The notes under the pieces were generated by a model, which had not been told where the DNA came from, did no database searches, and was given only the letters and a program-made list of their open reading frames with translations. Below, one piece after another: positions 1 through 7,776 of a DNA stretch of 33,746 nucleotides. Source of the DNA: JAFGQU01 sp964483625 (GTDB lineage: Bacteria; Omnitrophota; Gorgyraeia; Duberdicusellales; 4484-171). A program made the position numbers and the translations under genes. The stretch spans positions 1 to 33,746 of the forward strand of contig CAZABB010000019.1 of assembly GCA_964483625.1 (NCBI GenBank). Direction: 5' to 3'. The first letter of the stretch is position 1. Each line of letters begins with the position of its first letter.

Positions 1-2269
1 GGATGAGCGGATGCCGGAAGTATCCGGCATAGCCGACAAAGTACGTTCGCGTTCCCGTCCGGAAACCTAACGCCGCCGCCAGCATCGGGCCGTCAAGGAA
101 GCTGGTATGATTGGGGCAGATCAGGCAGGGGCCGGAATGAGGGATGTTTTCTTTCCCCTCGACCTCAAGCGGGAAGAAACAGAACGAGATCAGTTTCAAC
201 AGGCCGTAGAACACAGCGTTAAAAAGCCGGGCGAAAAGGGAAAGACGCAAGAGGCAGGATGATCGTATCTGCGGTGAGGGATATCCTTGAAAAAGCTCCG
301 ACCAGTTGATCGAGGTATCGACGGCTACGTCGGACGAATCGGCTTCTTTGAATTTTTTCAGAACATCCCGTACGGTAAAGACGGTGAGGAATTCAAGCTC
401 ATTCGGCTGGACGCCGCAGATATTTTTGAATCCCAGGAATAATCCGACCTGTTCCAGGGAATCCAGCCCGAGATCGAGTTCGAGATGGTCGTCAAGGCTG
501 ACGGGTTTCTTGAGTTCGTTCTTCAGGTATTCCAGCGCTTTCTGACAGATGGGTGAATCGATGAGCTCCTGGTCTTCGGGAGAAAGAGGGGCATGCGGTG
601 ATCTTTCGCGGGGAAGCTCGGGTGCCGCATGATTTCGGGCGATCTCATAGCGTTTTATTTTTCCCAGCGCCGTATGCGGCAGTTCTTTATTGGTGATGAT
701 ATAGTTTTTGACCCGCTGGTAGGAGGGGAGTTCTCGGGAAAGGCGTTCGATTTCCCAGCGGATACGGTCGGATACTTGAGAGATGTCTTTATGGATAAAT
801 TCAGAGTAATTGGGAACGAGTACCGCCGTGAGGGTCTCTTTACCGGAGGGGGATTTTGCCATGAGAACGCATACCTCTTTGATGTAGGGGGTTTTGAGGT
901 AAAAGCGTTCCAATCTTTCCGGGACGATCTTTTTTCCCGAGGGAAGCACGATCAGCTCCCGCTTCCTTCCCGTGATATAGATGAATCCATCATCGTCGCG
1001 GTATCCCAGATCCCCCGAATGCAGCCAGCCGTCTTCGAGAAGTTCTCTTGTCGCGGCCTCGTTTTTGTAGTAACCGGAGGTGACATTCTCGCCGCGGATA
1101 ACAACTTCACCGATTCCTTCTTCGTCGGGATTTTCGATCTCCACGCGCACGCCGGGAAGAGGGCGGCCGATCGAACCGGGGCGCCAGTGCTGCGGCAGAT
1201 TGAACGTGGCGACCGGTGATGTTTCGGTCAGGCCATAGCCTTCCAGGACGGTAAATCCGCAGCGGTTAAGAAACAGGAGGCTACTGGGGGTTAACGGCGC
1301 GCCGCCGGAAACCATAAATCGTAAGGTTTTTGAGAACTTCCGGTGCAGGCGGCCGAGGATCAGTTTTGCCGGATTGAAAGGCGTATGGGCACGTATGAAA
1401 GCGGCGAAAGTTAACGAGACGTGCAGGATGCCTCTTTTGAGGAAAAAAAGATCTTCGAATCTCATCCGGATGCTTTTTACCAGCACATCGAATAATTGGG
1501 GGACCCCGGGCAGGATGGTGACGTTGGTCAGCTGAACACAGCGGAGTATTTCATCGATATCGGAAGAAACGGGAAAGCTCAAGCTTGCTCCGGTCAAAAG
1601 GGGAATGATGACGGTAACCATGAGCGGATAACTGTGATAAAAAGGTAAAAAGGCAAGAAGGCAGTCCTGGGGTGTGATGATTTTCAGGTCCATGATCGAA
1701 GCGAGGTTGGCAAGGATGTTTTTATGACGTAAGACGACTCCTTTTGGTTGGGCGGTTGTGCCTGAGGTGTAAGCGATAAGGGCGATATCGTCGGCTTCGA
1801 CGTTGGGGGGTTCGATGAAGTCGGCAGGATCTTTCTTTACAATTCCTTTCATTTCTGGCGAATCGATGACGATCAGCACAACGTTTTTTTCGTTACAGAA
1901 ATCCCGCAGAGAATCCGCGTAATGTTCAGAGGTGATGACCGCGCGGGTTTGCGAATGTGCCAGACAGGTAAAGATCTCCTCCTGTGTCGCCGCCGGATTA
2001 AGCGGGACACAGCGTCCTCCCCGGTACATGATCCCCAGAAATCCGATAAGCCACAACGGTGAGTTTTCCATGACAATGGCCACCGAATCGTCTCGGCCGA
2101 TGTTTTTATCGCGGAGATAGCCGGCAAGATTGGCCGAATAGGAGTTGATCTGGTGGTATGTCAGGGTGGTGTAATGGGAATTCTCCCCGTAAAGGATGAT
2201 GTTTTTGTGGGGATCGTTTTCGTATTGGGCGTGAAACCGGCCGATAATCGTGTTTTGAGAAGCAGGCAT
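1..2269 (-). CDS. Acyl-activating enzyme / acyl carrier protein / PlsC acyltransferase fusion (3' end off window)
   Basis: The gene reads leftwards from an ATG at 2269 and is open to the window edge (756 codons seen). Residues 1 to about 530 are an AMP-forming acyl-CoA/acyl-ACP synthetase: the ATP-binding loop YTSGTTAQPKG near residue 167, YGLTETSP near 342, and the SGDLGYRDDDG hinge region with the GRKRELIV segment near 425. An acyl carrier protein domain follows, with the phosphopantetheine-attachment Ser in GLDSLEQVG near residue 603. A PlsC-type glycerolipid acyltransferase begins near 690, with the catalytic NHTSFLD (NHx4D) box near 720. Families with this order activate free fatty acids, load them on the built-in carrier and pass them to a lysophospholipid, like Aas of enterobacteria but with an internal ACP. 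The role is inferred. No Shine-Dalgarno precedes the ATG; a TATAAT box lies 6 nt upstream, suggesting a leaderless message. Confidence 0.88.
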   Translation of the reverse strand, partial: MPASQNTIIGRFHAQYENDPHKNIILYGENSHYTTLTYHQINSYSANLAGYLRDKNIGRDDSVAIVMENSPLWLIGFLGIMYRGGRCVPLNPAATQEEIFTCLAHSQTRAVITSEHYADSLRDFCNEKNVVLIVIDSPEMKGIVKKDPADFIEPPNVEADDIALIAYTSGTTAQPKGVVLRHKNILANLASIMDLKIITPQDCLLAFLPFYHSYPLMVTVIIPLLTGASLSFPVSSDIDEILRCVQLTNVTILPGVPQLFDVLVKSIRMRFEDLFFLKRGILHVSLTFAAFIRAHTPFNPAKLILGRLHRKFSKTLRFMVSGGAPLTPSSLLFLNRCGFTVLEGYGLTETSPVATFNLPQHWRPGSIGRPLPGVRVEIENPDEEGIGEVVIRGENVTSGYYKNEAATRELLEDGWLHSGDLGYRDDDGFIYITGRKRELIVLPSGKKIVPERLERFYLKTPYIKEVCVLMAKSPSGKETLTAVLVPNYSEFIHKDISQVSDRIRWEIERLSRELPSYQRVKNYIITNKELPHTALGKIKRYEIARNHAAPELPRERSPHAPLSPEDQELIDSPICQKALEYLKNELKKPVSLDDHLELDLGLDSLEQVGLFLGFKNICGVQPNELEFLTVFTVRDVLKKFKEADSSDVAVDTSINWSELFQGYPSPQIRSSCLLRLSLFARLFNAVFYGLLKLISFCFFPLEVEGKENIPHSGPCLICPNHTSFLDGPMLAAALGFRTGTRTYFVGYAGYFRHPLI

Positions 2270-2275
2270 ACCGAT

Positions 2276-2304
2276 ATTATAGCAGGCAACTCAGCGTACG
2301 TCGA
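2276..2304 (-). promoter_or_regulatory. Sigma-70-type promoter of the acyl synthetase gene, predicted leaderless
   Basis: On the minus strand TCGACG (2304-2299, 4/6 to the -35 consensus) is followed by a 17-nt spacer and a perfect TATAAT (2281-2276). Counting the last T as -7 puts +1 at 2269, the A of the start codon. There is no room for a ribosome-binding site. Confidence 0.6.
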
Positions 2305-2320
2305 GAGCCGTACGTTTCGA

Positions 2321-2466
2321 GTCACATAGTCGCAAGGTCACAGAGTCACATGTATGCCTTTGGCAAGTCACAAGGTCACAAAGTCCGCCTGCCCTCCTCT
2401 GGTCGGGAGCGGGCAGGTCACAAGTCACAAGTAAAAGGAAAAGTATATGTGTCGTGTGACGTGGTT
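2321..2466. repeat. Degenerate GTCACA / TGTGAC octad repeat element
   Basis: The left side carries repeated GTCACANN units (2321-2350, 2366-2383, 2416-2431). The right side carries the inverted form GTGTCGTGTGACG near 2449-2461. Elements built the same way recur near 14672-14798, 20800-20851, 24388-24500 and 32548-32578, so this is a dispersed non-coding family. Confidence 0.7.
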
Positions 2467-2553
2467 GTGTTTATTATCCAAACAAAGCAGGTAAGTCTGT
2501 CGGGATGCTTAACAGTGCGTAAATAATTGGGGAGCATAAGTTTATATTAAAAC

Positions 2554-2614
2554 AAAACAAGGCGGCGATATTCTGTTAATTTTTTTAAACATCCGCCTGT
2601 TGTTTTCTTTTTTT
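2554..2614 (+). terminator. Bulged hairpin with T-run upstream of the sigma-54 promoter
   Basis: AAAACAA-GGCGG (2554-2565) can pair with CCGCC-(TG)-TTGTTTT (2593-2606) across a 27-nt loop. The T-run TTTTTTT (2608-2614) follows. It could block read-through into the exosortase locus or simply be a DNA-level inverted repeat. No plus-strand gene ends nearby, so a terminator role is uncertain. Confidence 0.3.
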
Positions 2615-2710
2615 AAGAAAACATAACACGGCTTTATAAATGTAACTCATTGAATGATAGTGATTTATAACTATTTTAATTTATCCTTTTTTAACCGATA
2701 CACGCCTAAT

Positions 2711-2726
2711 TGGCATGAAAAATGCT
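2711..2726 (+). promoter_or_regulatory. Sigma-54 (RpoN) promoter of the exosortase locus
   Basis: TGGCATGAAAAATGCT matches the -24/-12 consensus TGGCACG-N4-TTGCW at 10 of the 12 defined positions. The invariant GG (2712-2713) and GC (2724-2725) are separated by exactly 10 nt. Predicted +1 is about 2737, giving a roughly 34-nt leader before the ATG at 2771. RpoN and a sigma-54 activator are both encoded within 12 kb, which strengthens the call. Confidence 0.8.
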
Positions 2727-2770
2727 TTAAATTATGAAAGCGCTTACAGTTTGCGCGCCAAAAAAACAGT

Positions 2771-3658
2771 ATGAGTAGAAACCACGAATACAAAATAGGG
2801 AACGAAATAAACAAGCTCCTGTTTGCGTGGAAAGAATATATCTCCTGGCAGGTATGGAGCCGGGTTGAAATGCGCAAGATGATTTCTTCGTTGACCATCG
2901 GGATATCGGTTACGTTCGTATACGTGACCGTTCTCTGGTTTATCAAAAACGCCGCCTACGCTCAGGGTGAAGTTGTAACCTCTGAGGTCGCTTTCTTTCC
3001 CATGTCCAAAACCGTACCACTGGTGATGAGCGGGAGTCTGGTGAGTGTCTTTATCGGCATGGCCCGGGCAAAATATCATATCTTTAAACGGGCATTTGAC
3101 ATGTTGTTTGCCGGAGTCAACCTTATTCTGCTTTCGCCGATCTTTTGTATTTTCGCCGTCCTGATAAAACTCGACTCGGCGGGACCGGTATTTTTCTCCC
3201 AGGTTCGTCTGGGATGCCGGGGTAAACCGTTCAATATCTTTAAATTCCGGACCATGCGTAAAAACGCGGAGATGGAAACCGGCCCTGTCTGGGCGCGGGA
3301 TGACGATCCGCGGGTAACCCGTCTGGGGCGTTTTTTACGTAAGACGCATCTGGATGAACTGCCTCAGCTGATCAATATCCTGCAGGGAGATATGAGTTTG
3401 ATCGGGCCCCGCCCTGAGAGGCCCGAGTTTGTCCGGGTTATCAATGAAAATATTCCCCGGTTTACGACTCGTCTGGGTATCAAGCCGGGAATTACGGGGC
3501 TGGCGCAGGTACGGTATCCTTACGGGGATTCGATCAAAGACGCGGCAAGAAAGCTGCGGTACGATGTCTTATATATGAAAAGAATGTGCTGGATGCTGGA
3601 TTTCCAGATCATCCTGTGGACGTTTAACCGGGTGCTTACCGGAGAGGGAGCACGGTAA
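2771..3658 (+). CDS. Membrane polyprenyl-phosphate sugar-1-phosphate transferase (exopolysaccharide initiation)
   Basis: 295 aa. The C-terminal two thirds is a bacterial sugar transferase domain (WcaJ/EpsL/ExoY family). It starts at the membrane-anchoring KRAFDMLFAG (106-115), then FKFRTM (157-162), DELPQLINILQGDMSLIGPR (195-214) and KPGITGLAQV (238-247). These are the hallmarks of enzymes that load the first sugar phosphate on undecaprenyl phosphate. The N-terminal 100 residues are unusual: a hydrophobic helix (39-58) ending in AYAQG, like a signal peptide, and a second helix (81-97), rather than the long multi-helix plus CoA-binding front of the larger PEP-CTERM-associated transferases. No Shine-Dalgarno precedes 2771; internal ATGs at 2870 or 2879 are alternatives. 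It is the first gene after the sigma-54 promoter, so it is probably made with the exosortase genes. Confidence 0.88.
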   Translation: MSRNHEYKIGNEINKLLFAWKEYISWQVWSRVEMRKMISSLTIGISVTFVYVTVLWFIKNAAYAQGEVVTSEVAFFPMSKTVPLVMSGSLVSVFIGMARAKYHIFKRAFDMLFAGVNLILLSPIFCIFAVLIKLDSAGPVFFSQVRLGCRGKPFNIFKFRTMRKNAEMETGPVWARDDDPRVTRLGRFLRKTHLDELPQLINILQGDMSLIGPRPERPEFVRVINENIPRFTTRLGIKPGITGLAQVRYPYGDSIKDAARKLRYDVLYMKRMCWMLDFQIILWTFNRVLTGEGAR

Positions 3659-3735
3659 AGTAGCGTAGAGCGGTTAGCGTTTAGCGAATAGAGGAAAACA
3701 GAAGAAGTTTTCTTTGAATAGTAACAGATTTTAAC

Positions 3736-3767
3736 CTGGTGACTAGGTGACGTGGTGATCTGGTGAC
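3736..3767 (+). repeat. Four tandem octads NNGGTGAC before the PEP-CTERM gene
   Basis: CTGGTGAC, TAGGTGAC, GTGGTGAT and CTGGTGAC follow one another without gaps. They end 11 nt before the AAGGAG ribosome-binding site (3779-3784) of the next gene. The unit is a variant of the GTCACANN/NNTGTGAC octad family seen in other gaps of the window. Confidence 0.75.
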
Positions 3768-3790
3768 CTTGAAGTAACAAGGAGAATATT

Positions 3791-4573
3791 ATGAGTTGGT
3801 GGTTAGCATTACTGTTAGCATTAGGCGGTGGATTAGGCGCCGGTTTGTCCGGCGGCGGCGGAGGAGGCGGCGGTTCTTCCTATTCGCCTTCAGCCATCCA
3901 TTCTTACAGTTCAGGCTCCTCAGGCGCATCGCATAATACCGATTACAGCGACGCGCCTACCGATGACGGATACGGCATCGCCTACCATTCCGATCAGGCG
4001 ATGGATTGGCTGGGTGAATCCTATACGGAAGAATCGGCTTATTCCTACAGTGGGTGGGTTGACGTCGATGACGGTGTGAGCTGGAATCCTTCCGTTTTTA
4101 TGCCGGGAGAAGAGGCGACCGTGACATTCACCGCGAGCGCGTTTTTACCGGTTCTGGATAATGTCCTTACCTCGGCACCGGTTTCGGTAAGCTGGAACCA
4201 ATACGTGCGTATCTGGATCGACTGGGACCAGAACGGATCTTTCGATAATGACGAGGCGCTCGTATGGGATGGTGACCAGGATTACTGGCATCGTTATCTT
4301 GAAGACGTACAGCCGGGAGAGCTCCTTCAGGCGACGATCGACTGGACCTTCCTGGTCCCCGAAGACGCTCTGGCCGGCGATACATGGCTGAGAGCCCGTA
4401 TCGGCAGAGGGATCATGGGGCCTTCGTCCGGCATCGGATACGGAGAAGTGGAAGATTATCTGATTACCGTAGGGGAACAGGAACCTATCGTTCCCGAACC
4501 GGCAACACTGCTTCTTTTTGGCTCGGCGCTGTTAGGAAGTGCTGGATTTTTAAGGAAGTATCGGGTAAAATAG
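3791..4573 (+). CDS. Exported GEVED-domain protein with PEP-CTERM sorting signal
   Basis: 260 aa. It starts with a hydrophobic export segment (2-19) lacking the usual basic N-terminus, then an eight-glycine run (21-28) and a Ser-rich linker. Residues 51-96 (DYSDAP, a spaced His, WLGES, then DVDDGV) and IDWDQNGSFDNDEA (143-156) plus GEVEDY (218-223) match the GEVED family of surface/adhesion modules; the DxDxNG-like stretch suggests calcium binding. The tail is a textbook PEP-CTERM signal: VPEPATLLLF (234-243), a hydrophobic helix and a basic end (FLRKYRVK). The exosortase at 6940 should process it and anchor or release it. A good AAGGAG (3779-3784) lies 6 nt before the ATG, fixing the start. 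No other PEP-CTERM protein is seen in the window. Confidence 0.9.
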   Translation: MSWWLALLLALGGGLGAGLSGGGGGGGGSSYSPSAIHSYSSGSSGASHNTDYSDAPTDDGYGIAYHSDQAMDWLGESYTEESAYSYSGWVDVDDGVSWNPSVFMPGEEATVTFTASAFLPVLDNVLTSAPVSVSWNQYVRIWIDWDQNGSFDNDEALVWDGDQDYWHRYLEDVQPGELLQATIDWTFLVPEDALAGDTWLRARIGRGIMGPSSGIGYGEVEDYLITVGEQEPIVPEPATLLLFGSALLGSAGFLRKYRVK

Positions 4574-4639
4574 AGGAAAGCTCAGAAGAGGCGATGGGTA
4601 TGCCCCTTCCGTTTACCCCGGATAGATTCAAAGATAACT

Positions 4640-5449
4640 ATGACGGTTTTTAAAACATGGCAAGAAAGCTGGCGGCTTATCAGAAAACACCCTGTTGTTT
4701 TCGCGCCGTTTGTCATAGCGGCGGGATGCTCTCTGATCGCTCTCTATATTTTATTCCTCGCGCCCCAGCGGCCGCTTTCATATCTTCTGGCCCCACCGAT
4801 TCGCGCGGTGGCGGGAGAAAAATTCCTTCACTACCCGTTTAACTTTATTATTCTGCCTAAACTTTTTCGTCTGGGAGATCTGTTCGTCGGCGCGCTGGTC
4901 GGCATGCTGATGAGCGCTGTAGGAGTAGGGATCGTCGCCGAAGGCCTCACGGGGAAACGTCCGTCGTTTTTGATTAATTTCATTGTCGCCGGGAAACGGT
5001 ACTTTGCTCTGGTCGCGGTATGGCTTATATCATTTGGCGCGATCACTCTGGCAATGAAGCTTATTCCTCAGATGTTTGATTCCCGGTTCGTTATTGTAAA
5101 GGCGTTCTTTGTGGCGATCTCTCTGGGGTTGAGTATTCTGATCCAGGCGATGTTTATTTATACGGTTCCGGTTTTGATTCTCGAACGACAAAAACTGATT
5201 CCCGCTTTGCGGGAGAATTTCAGGATGGTCCTGAAGTATTTTCTTCCCACCCTGATTCTTGTGCTGATCCCGGCATTGGTATATGTTCCGGTGCTGTTAC
5301 TTAAGTCGTACGCGGTAGCTTTCGTGCATACGACATTTCCTGAGACGGTGTTGATCATTCTCGGAGCGGGAATTGTGGTGACGTTTTTTATCGATGTGTG
5401 GGTTACCGTATCTATTACTACGTTTTTCCTGAAGAAAAGAAACCGATGA
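4640..5449 (+). CDS. Multipass inner-membrane protein of unknown function
   Basis: 269 aa with about six hydrophobic segments: residues about 21-42, 80-105, 118-140, 150-180, 192-222 and 236-262. An amphipathic start contains WRLIRKHPVVFAP, a pattern seen in several families that resemble the membrane part of glycerophosphodiester phosphodiesterases (DUF975-like proteins), but I cannot assign a family. There is no catalytic-looking motif. Its stop codon overlaps the start of the TPR lipoprotein gene (ATGA at 5446-5449), so the two are probably translated together. Placement between the PEP-CTERM substrate and the exosortase suggests a role in envelope export or polysaccharide transport; this is guilt by association only. 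The ATG at 4640 is preceded by only a weak purine stretch. Confidence 0.75.
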   Translation: MTVFKTWQESWRLIRKHPVVFAPFVIAAGCSLIALYILFLAPQRPLSYLLAPPIRAVAGEKFLHYPFNFIILPKLFRLGDLFVGALVGMLMSAVGVGIVAEGLTGKRPSFLINFIVAGKRYFALVAVWLISFGAITLAMKLIPQMFDSRFVIVKAFFVAISLGLSILIQAMFIYTVPVLILERQKLIPALRENFRMVLKYFLPTLILVLIPALVYVPVLLLKSYAVAFVHTTFPETVLIILGAGIVVTFFIDVWVTVSITTFFLKKRNR

Positions 5450-6879
5450 AGAGATTTTTAACATTAGGTATCCTGGCAACGCTTGTCTTTATGTGGGGGT
5501 GTACCGACCGGAGGTATATGTCGGAACGCATGTTCTGGCATGCCGAACGTAAAGTCGCCGAGATCATGAAAGAAAGTGACGGAAGGAAACTTTCCGACGC
5601 CCGGTTGAAAGAAGTGATCGATCTCTACGAAGAAGTCGCTGAAAGCTATCCTCTTGAGCCGGTCGCGGCAAATATCCGGTTTGTTCTTTCGCGGATCTAT
5701 TTTGCGCAAGGCAAGACCGATCAGGCTCGGCGGGAATTGACGCATGTCATCCAGAATTTTTCTTCAAATACCGATGTCGCTACCCGCGCGTATTTCGGTA
5801 TCGGCAATGTTTATGAGTCCGAACGCCGCTGGGATAAAGCCGAAGAGGAATACGAGAAGCTTATCGATATCTATCCGCTTTCTACTCTGGGGTTGAGCAC
5901 GCCGATATATATCGTACAGCATTATCAGAAAGCGGGTGATTTGGCCGGCCAGGAGAAAGCCTACGCGAAAGCCTTGAAAGGCTACCAGGGACTGCTGGAT
6001 CAATACCAGGGGACAAGTGTTATGCCGGTCATTCAGGATCATATGGCTTCACTGCATATCCTGATGGGGAAGCCCCGGGAGGCCCTTAAACTCTGGGATC
6101 GGACGCTGAAAGAATATGATGAAGGTCCCGTCGCGGCGAAGGCGTACATATCCAAAGGGGGTGTGTATGAACAGCAGATGAAAGATTTGCCGAAAGCCAT
6201 CGGGGTATACAAGGAGTTCTTACAGAAATTTCCCGACGCCGATATCGCCAAAACCGTCCAATACCGTGTGGGAAGGCTGTACCTGGCGAATGAGCAACTG
6301 AAGGAGGCCAAGGAAGTATTTTATTCGGTCATCGCCGGGTATCCGGACCAGGAGAAACTGGTGACCAGTTCCTACGCCGGGCTGGCTCAGTGTTACCGGA
6401 AAGAGGCTAATACCGAAAAAGTCATCGAGATGTATGAGAAGATCGTCGAAGAGTTTCCCCATTCGGCGGCGGCGATCGCGATCCCATTTCTTACCGCGCA
6501 GTATTATGACGAAATAAAGTATTCTTCCAAAGCGAAAGTCGCCTATGCCGAGGCGATTTCGGTGTATAACCAGATGCTGGAAGCCAAAAAAGGGCGTTCG
6601 GAAAAAGAGAAAGACGCGGCAATGCATTTTCTGGCGCTCTCACACATAAAATCTCAAAATTGGGATGACGCCCTGGTCTATCTGCGTCAGCTCATCGAAA
6701 GACACCCGAACAATCCCAGTTACCTGATCGATATTGCCGCGGTGCACCGTAACCTTCACAATATCGAAGGAGCGATCAATATCTACGAAGAGTTGCTGGC
6801 GCGGTATCCCCGCAACGCATTCATCGTTAAATTTGCGCGTTCGCAAATTGATATATTAAGACAGGATCTCGCGGAATAA
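5446..6879 (+). CDS. TPR-repeat lipoprotein of the exosortase locus
   Basis: 477 aa from the ATG at 5446, which overlaps the previous stop codon (ATGA). An upstream in-frame extension to 5398 would destroy the signal peptide. Residues 1-18 (MKRFLTLGILATLVFMWG) plus the next Cys form a lipoprotein signal, somewhat off the best lipobox at -3. The rest is helical with about ten tetratricopeptide repeats: for example EVAESYPLEPVAANIRFVLS, AEEEYEKLIDIYPLS, AIGVYKEFLQKFPDADIA, VIEMYEKIVEEFPHSAAA and AINIYEELLARYPRNAF. TPR lipoproteins next to exosortases or polysaccharide genes usually act as outer-membrane scaffolds for export or assembly. It differs from the much longer PrsT-type TPR lipoprotein. 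The stop codon sits inside a small hairpin. Confidence 0.85.
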   Translation: MKRFLTLGILATLVFMWGCTDRRYMSERMFWHAERKVAEIMKESDGRKLSDARLKEVIDLYEEVAESYPLEPVAANIRFVLSRIYFAQGKTDQARRELTHVIQNFSSNTDVATRAYFGIGNVYESERRWDKAEEEYEKLIDIYPLSTLGLSTPIYIVQHYQKAGDLAGQEKAYAKALKGYQGLLDQYQGTSVMPVIQDHMASLHILMGKPREALKLWDRTLKEYDEGPVAAKAYISKGGVYEQQMKDLPKAIGVYKEFLQKFPDADIAKTVQYRVGRLYLANEQLKEAKEVFYSVIAGYPDQEKLVTSSYAGLAQCYRKEANTEKVIEMYEKIVEEFPHSAAAIAIPFLTAQYYDEIKYSSKAKVAYAEAISVYNQMLEAKKGRSEKEKDAAMHFLALSHIKSQNWDDALVYLRQLIERHPNNPSYLIDIAAVHRNLHNIEGAINIYEELLARYPRNAFIVKFARSQIDILRQDLAE

Positions 6880-6889
6880 GTATTCCGCG
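6870..6889 (+). terminator. Hairpin across the TPR gene stop codon
   Basis: CGCGGAAT (6870-6877) pairs perfectly with ATTCCGCG (6882-6889) around an AAGT loop, and the stop codon lies in it. A short T-run (6903-6907) comes 13 nt later, too far for a strong intrinsic terminator. It may attenuate or stabilise the message between the TPR and exosortase genes. Confidence 0.35.
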
Positions 6890-6939
6890 GGAAGACGTGG
6901 CCTTTTTACGCGGTTTCCCCGTAAACTAACCCTATAGTT

Positions 6940-7776
6940 TTGAATAAAAAGTCTTTCTTCCAGAATAGTGCTCTCGCGGTGGGTATCCTCCTGCTGTATA
7001 TTCCCGTCTATCAATCACTCTATATGCGGTTTACCGAAGCCGATTCGTACTATTCTCACGGATTCCTTATCCCGTTTGTTTCGCTTTATCTGGCCTGGCG
7101 TAAAAGGAAGCTGCTTGAGAATCTGGTGGTAAAGCCGTCGCTGGCCGGGCTGGGGATTCTTATCGGCGGGCTGATTGTGTATATCCTCGGGCTGGCGCTT
7201 GAGGTAAACTTCATAGCCTACGCGTCTATCCCGGTCGTTGTCTGGGGGATGATCCTGTACCTGAAGGGATACCGGTGGGCCAGAGCGCTTTTTTTCCCGG
7301 TCGCGTTTCTTTTGTTCATGCTGCCCTTGCCGAAGGTGCTGATTATCGCGATCGCGTTTCAGATGAAAATGTGGGCTTCGGATATGGCGGCGTGGTGTAT
7401 GCGGCTTATGGGGCTGGAGGTGACCTCATCCGGGTCGAGGCTCTTTTATCCCGGGGGGTTTTTGATGGTGGGGGATCCCTGCAGCGGCCTGCGTTCGTTG
7501 ATTTCATTTCTGGCGCTGGGCGCGTTGTTCGCGCAGATGGTCACCTGCGTGTTCTGGCGAAAAACCGCCCTGTTTCTGACGACGGTGCCGATTGCTCTTG
7601 GGTGTAATGTGCTGAGAATCATGCTTCTGGTTCTGGTAAGTTTTCTTTACGGCCAGGAGGTCGCCCTGGGATTTGTCCATGATGCCAGCGGGGTGATGGT
7701 TTTTGTCGTCGGATTTATCGCGTTTATTCTGGCAAGTAAGGTGTTACGATGTCATCTGAGATCAGAAAATTCTTAA
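6940..7776 (+). CDS. xrt: Exosortase (PEP-CTERM transpeptidase-like membrane protease)
   Basis: 278 aa with about eight membrane helices. The exosortase catalytic triad is visible: Cys181 in DPCSGLRSL, Arg226 in CNVLRIM, and His247 in GFVHDASGV. The N-terminal motif HGFLIPFVSLYLAW (40-53) is also typical. The family cleaves the PEP-CTERM tail in the inner membrane, and the substrate is encoded at 3791. The protein is short because the EpsI domain, which is fused in XrtA-type enzymes, is a separate overlapping gene here (28-nt overlap). The start used is TTG at 6940, without a clear ribosome-binding site. The usual ACSGLR is DPCSGLR here. The exact exosortase subtype cannot be decided by eye. 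Confidence 0.93.
   Translation: MNKKSFFQNSALAVGILLLYIPVYQSLYMRFTEADSYYSHGFLIPFVSLYLAWRKRKLLENLVVKPSLAGLGILIGGLIVYILGLALEVNFIAYASIPVVVWGMILYLKGYRWARALFFPVAFLLFMLPLPKVLIIAIAFQMKMWASDMAAWCMRLMGLEVTSSGSRLFYPGGFLMVGDPCSGLRSLISFLALGALFAQMVTCVFWRKTALFLTTVPIALGCNVLRIMLLVLVSFLYGQEVALGFVHDASGVMVFVVGFIAFILASKVLRCHLRSENS

Larger units (their letters stand above)
2270..2770. other. 500-nt non-coding divergent region between the acyl synthetase gene and the exosortase locus
   Basis: No reading frame here looks like a gene. The left half (2319-2470) is a mosaic of GTCACA octads and a CCTGCCC/GGGCAGG palindrome (arms 2388-2394 and 2411-2417). The right half (about 2500-2765) is AT-rich. It holds a bulged hairpin with a T-run (2554-2614), an inverted repeat GTTTTCTT/AAGAAAAC (2602-2622), a TCATT-G-AATGA palindrome (2647-2657) and the sigma-54 promoter. 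The symmetrical AT-rich sites lie about 80-135 nt before the predicted transcription start, where enhancer sites for a sigma-54 activator are usually found. That role is inferred. Confidence 0.6.

Noticed and set aside
629..1219. 196-aa plus-strand frame in the left part of the window
   Set aside because: Antisense shadow of the acyl synthetase, whose motifs on the minus strand are unambiguous.
6899..6911. Second sigma-54-like site before the exosortase (TGGCCTTTTTACGC)
   Set aside because: The GG and GC are 9 nt apart, not the strict 10, and the flanks do not match the consensus.
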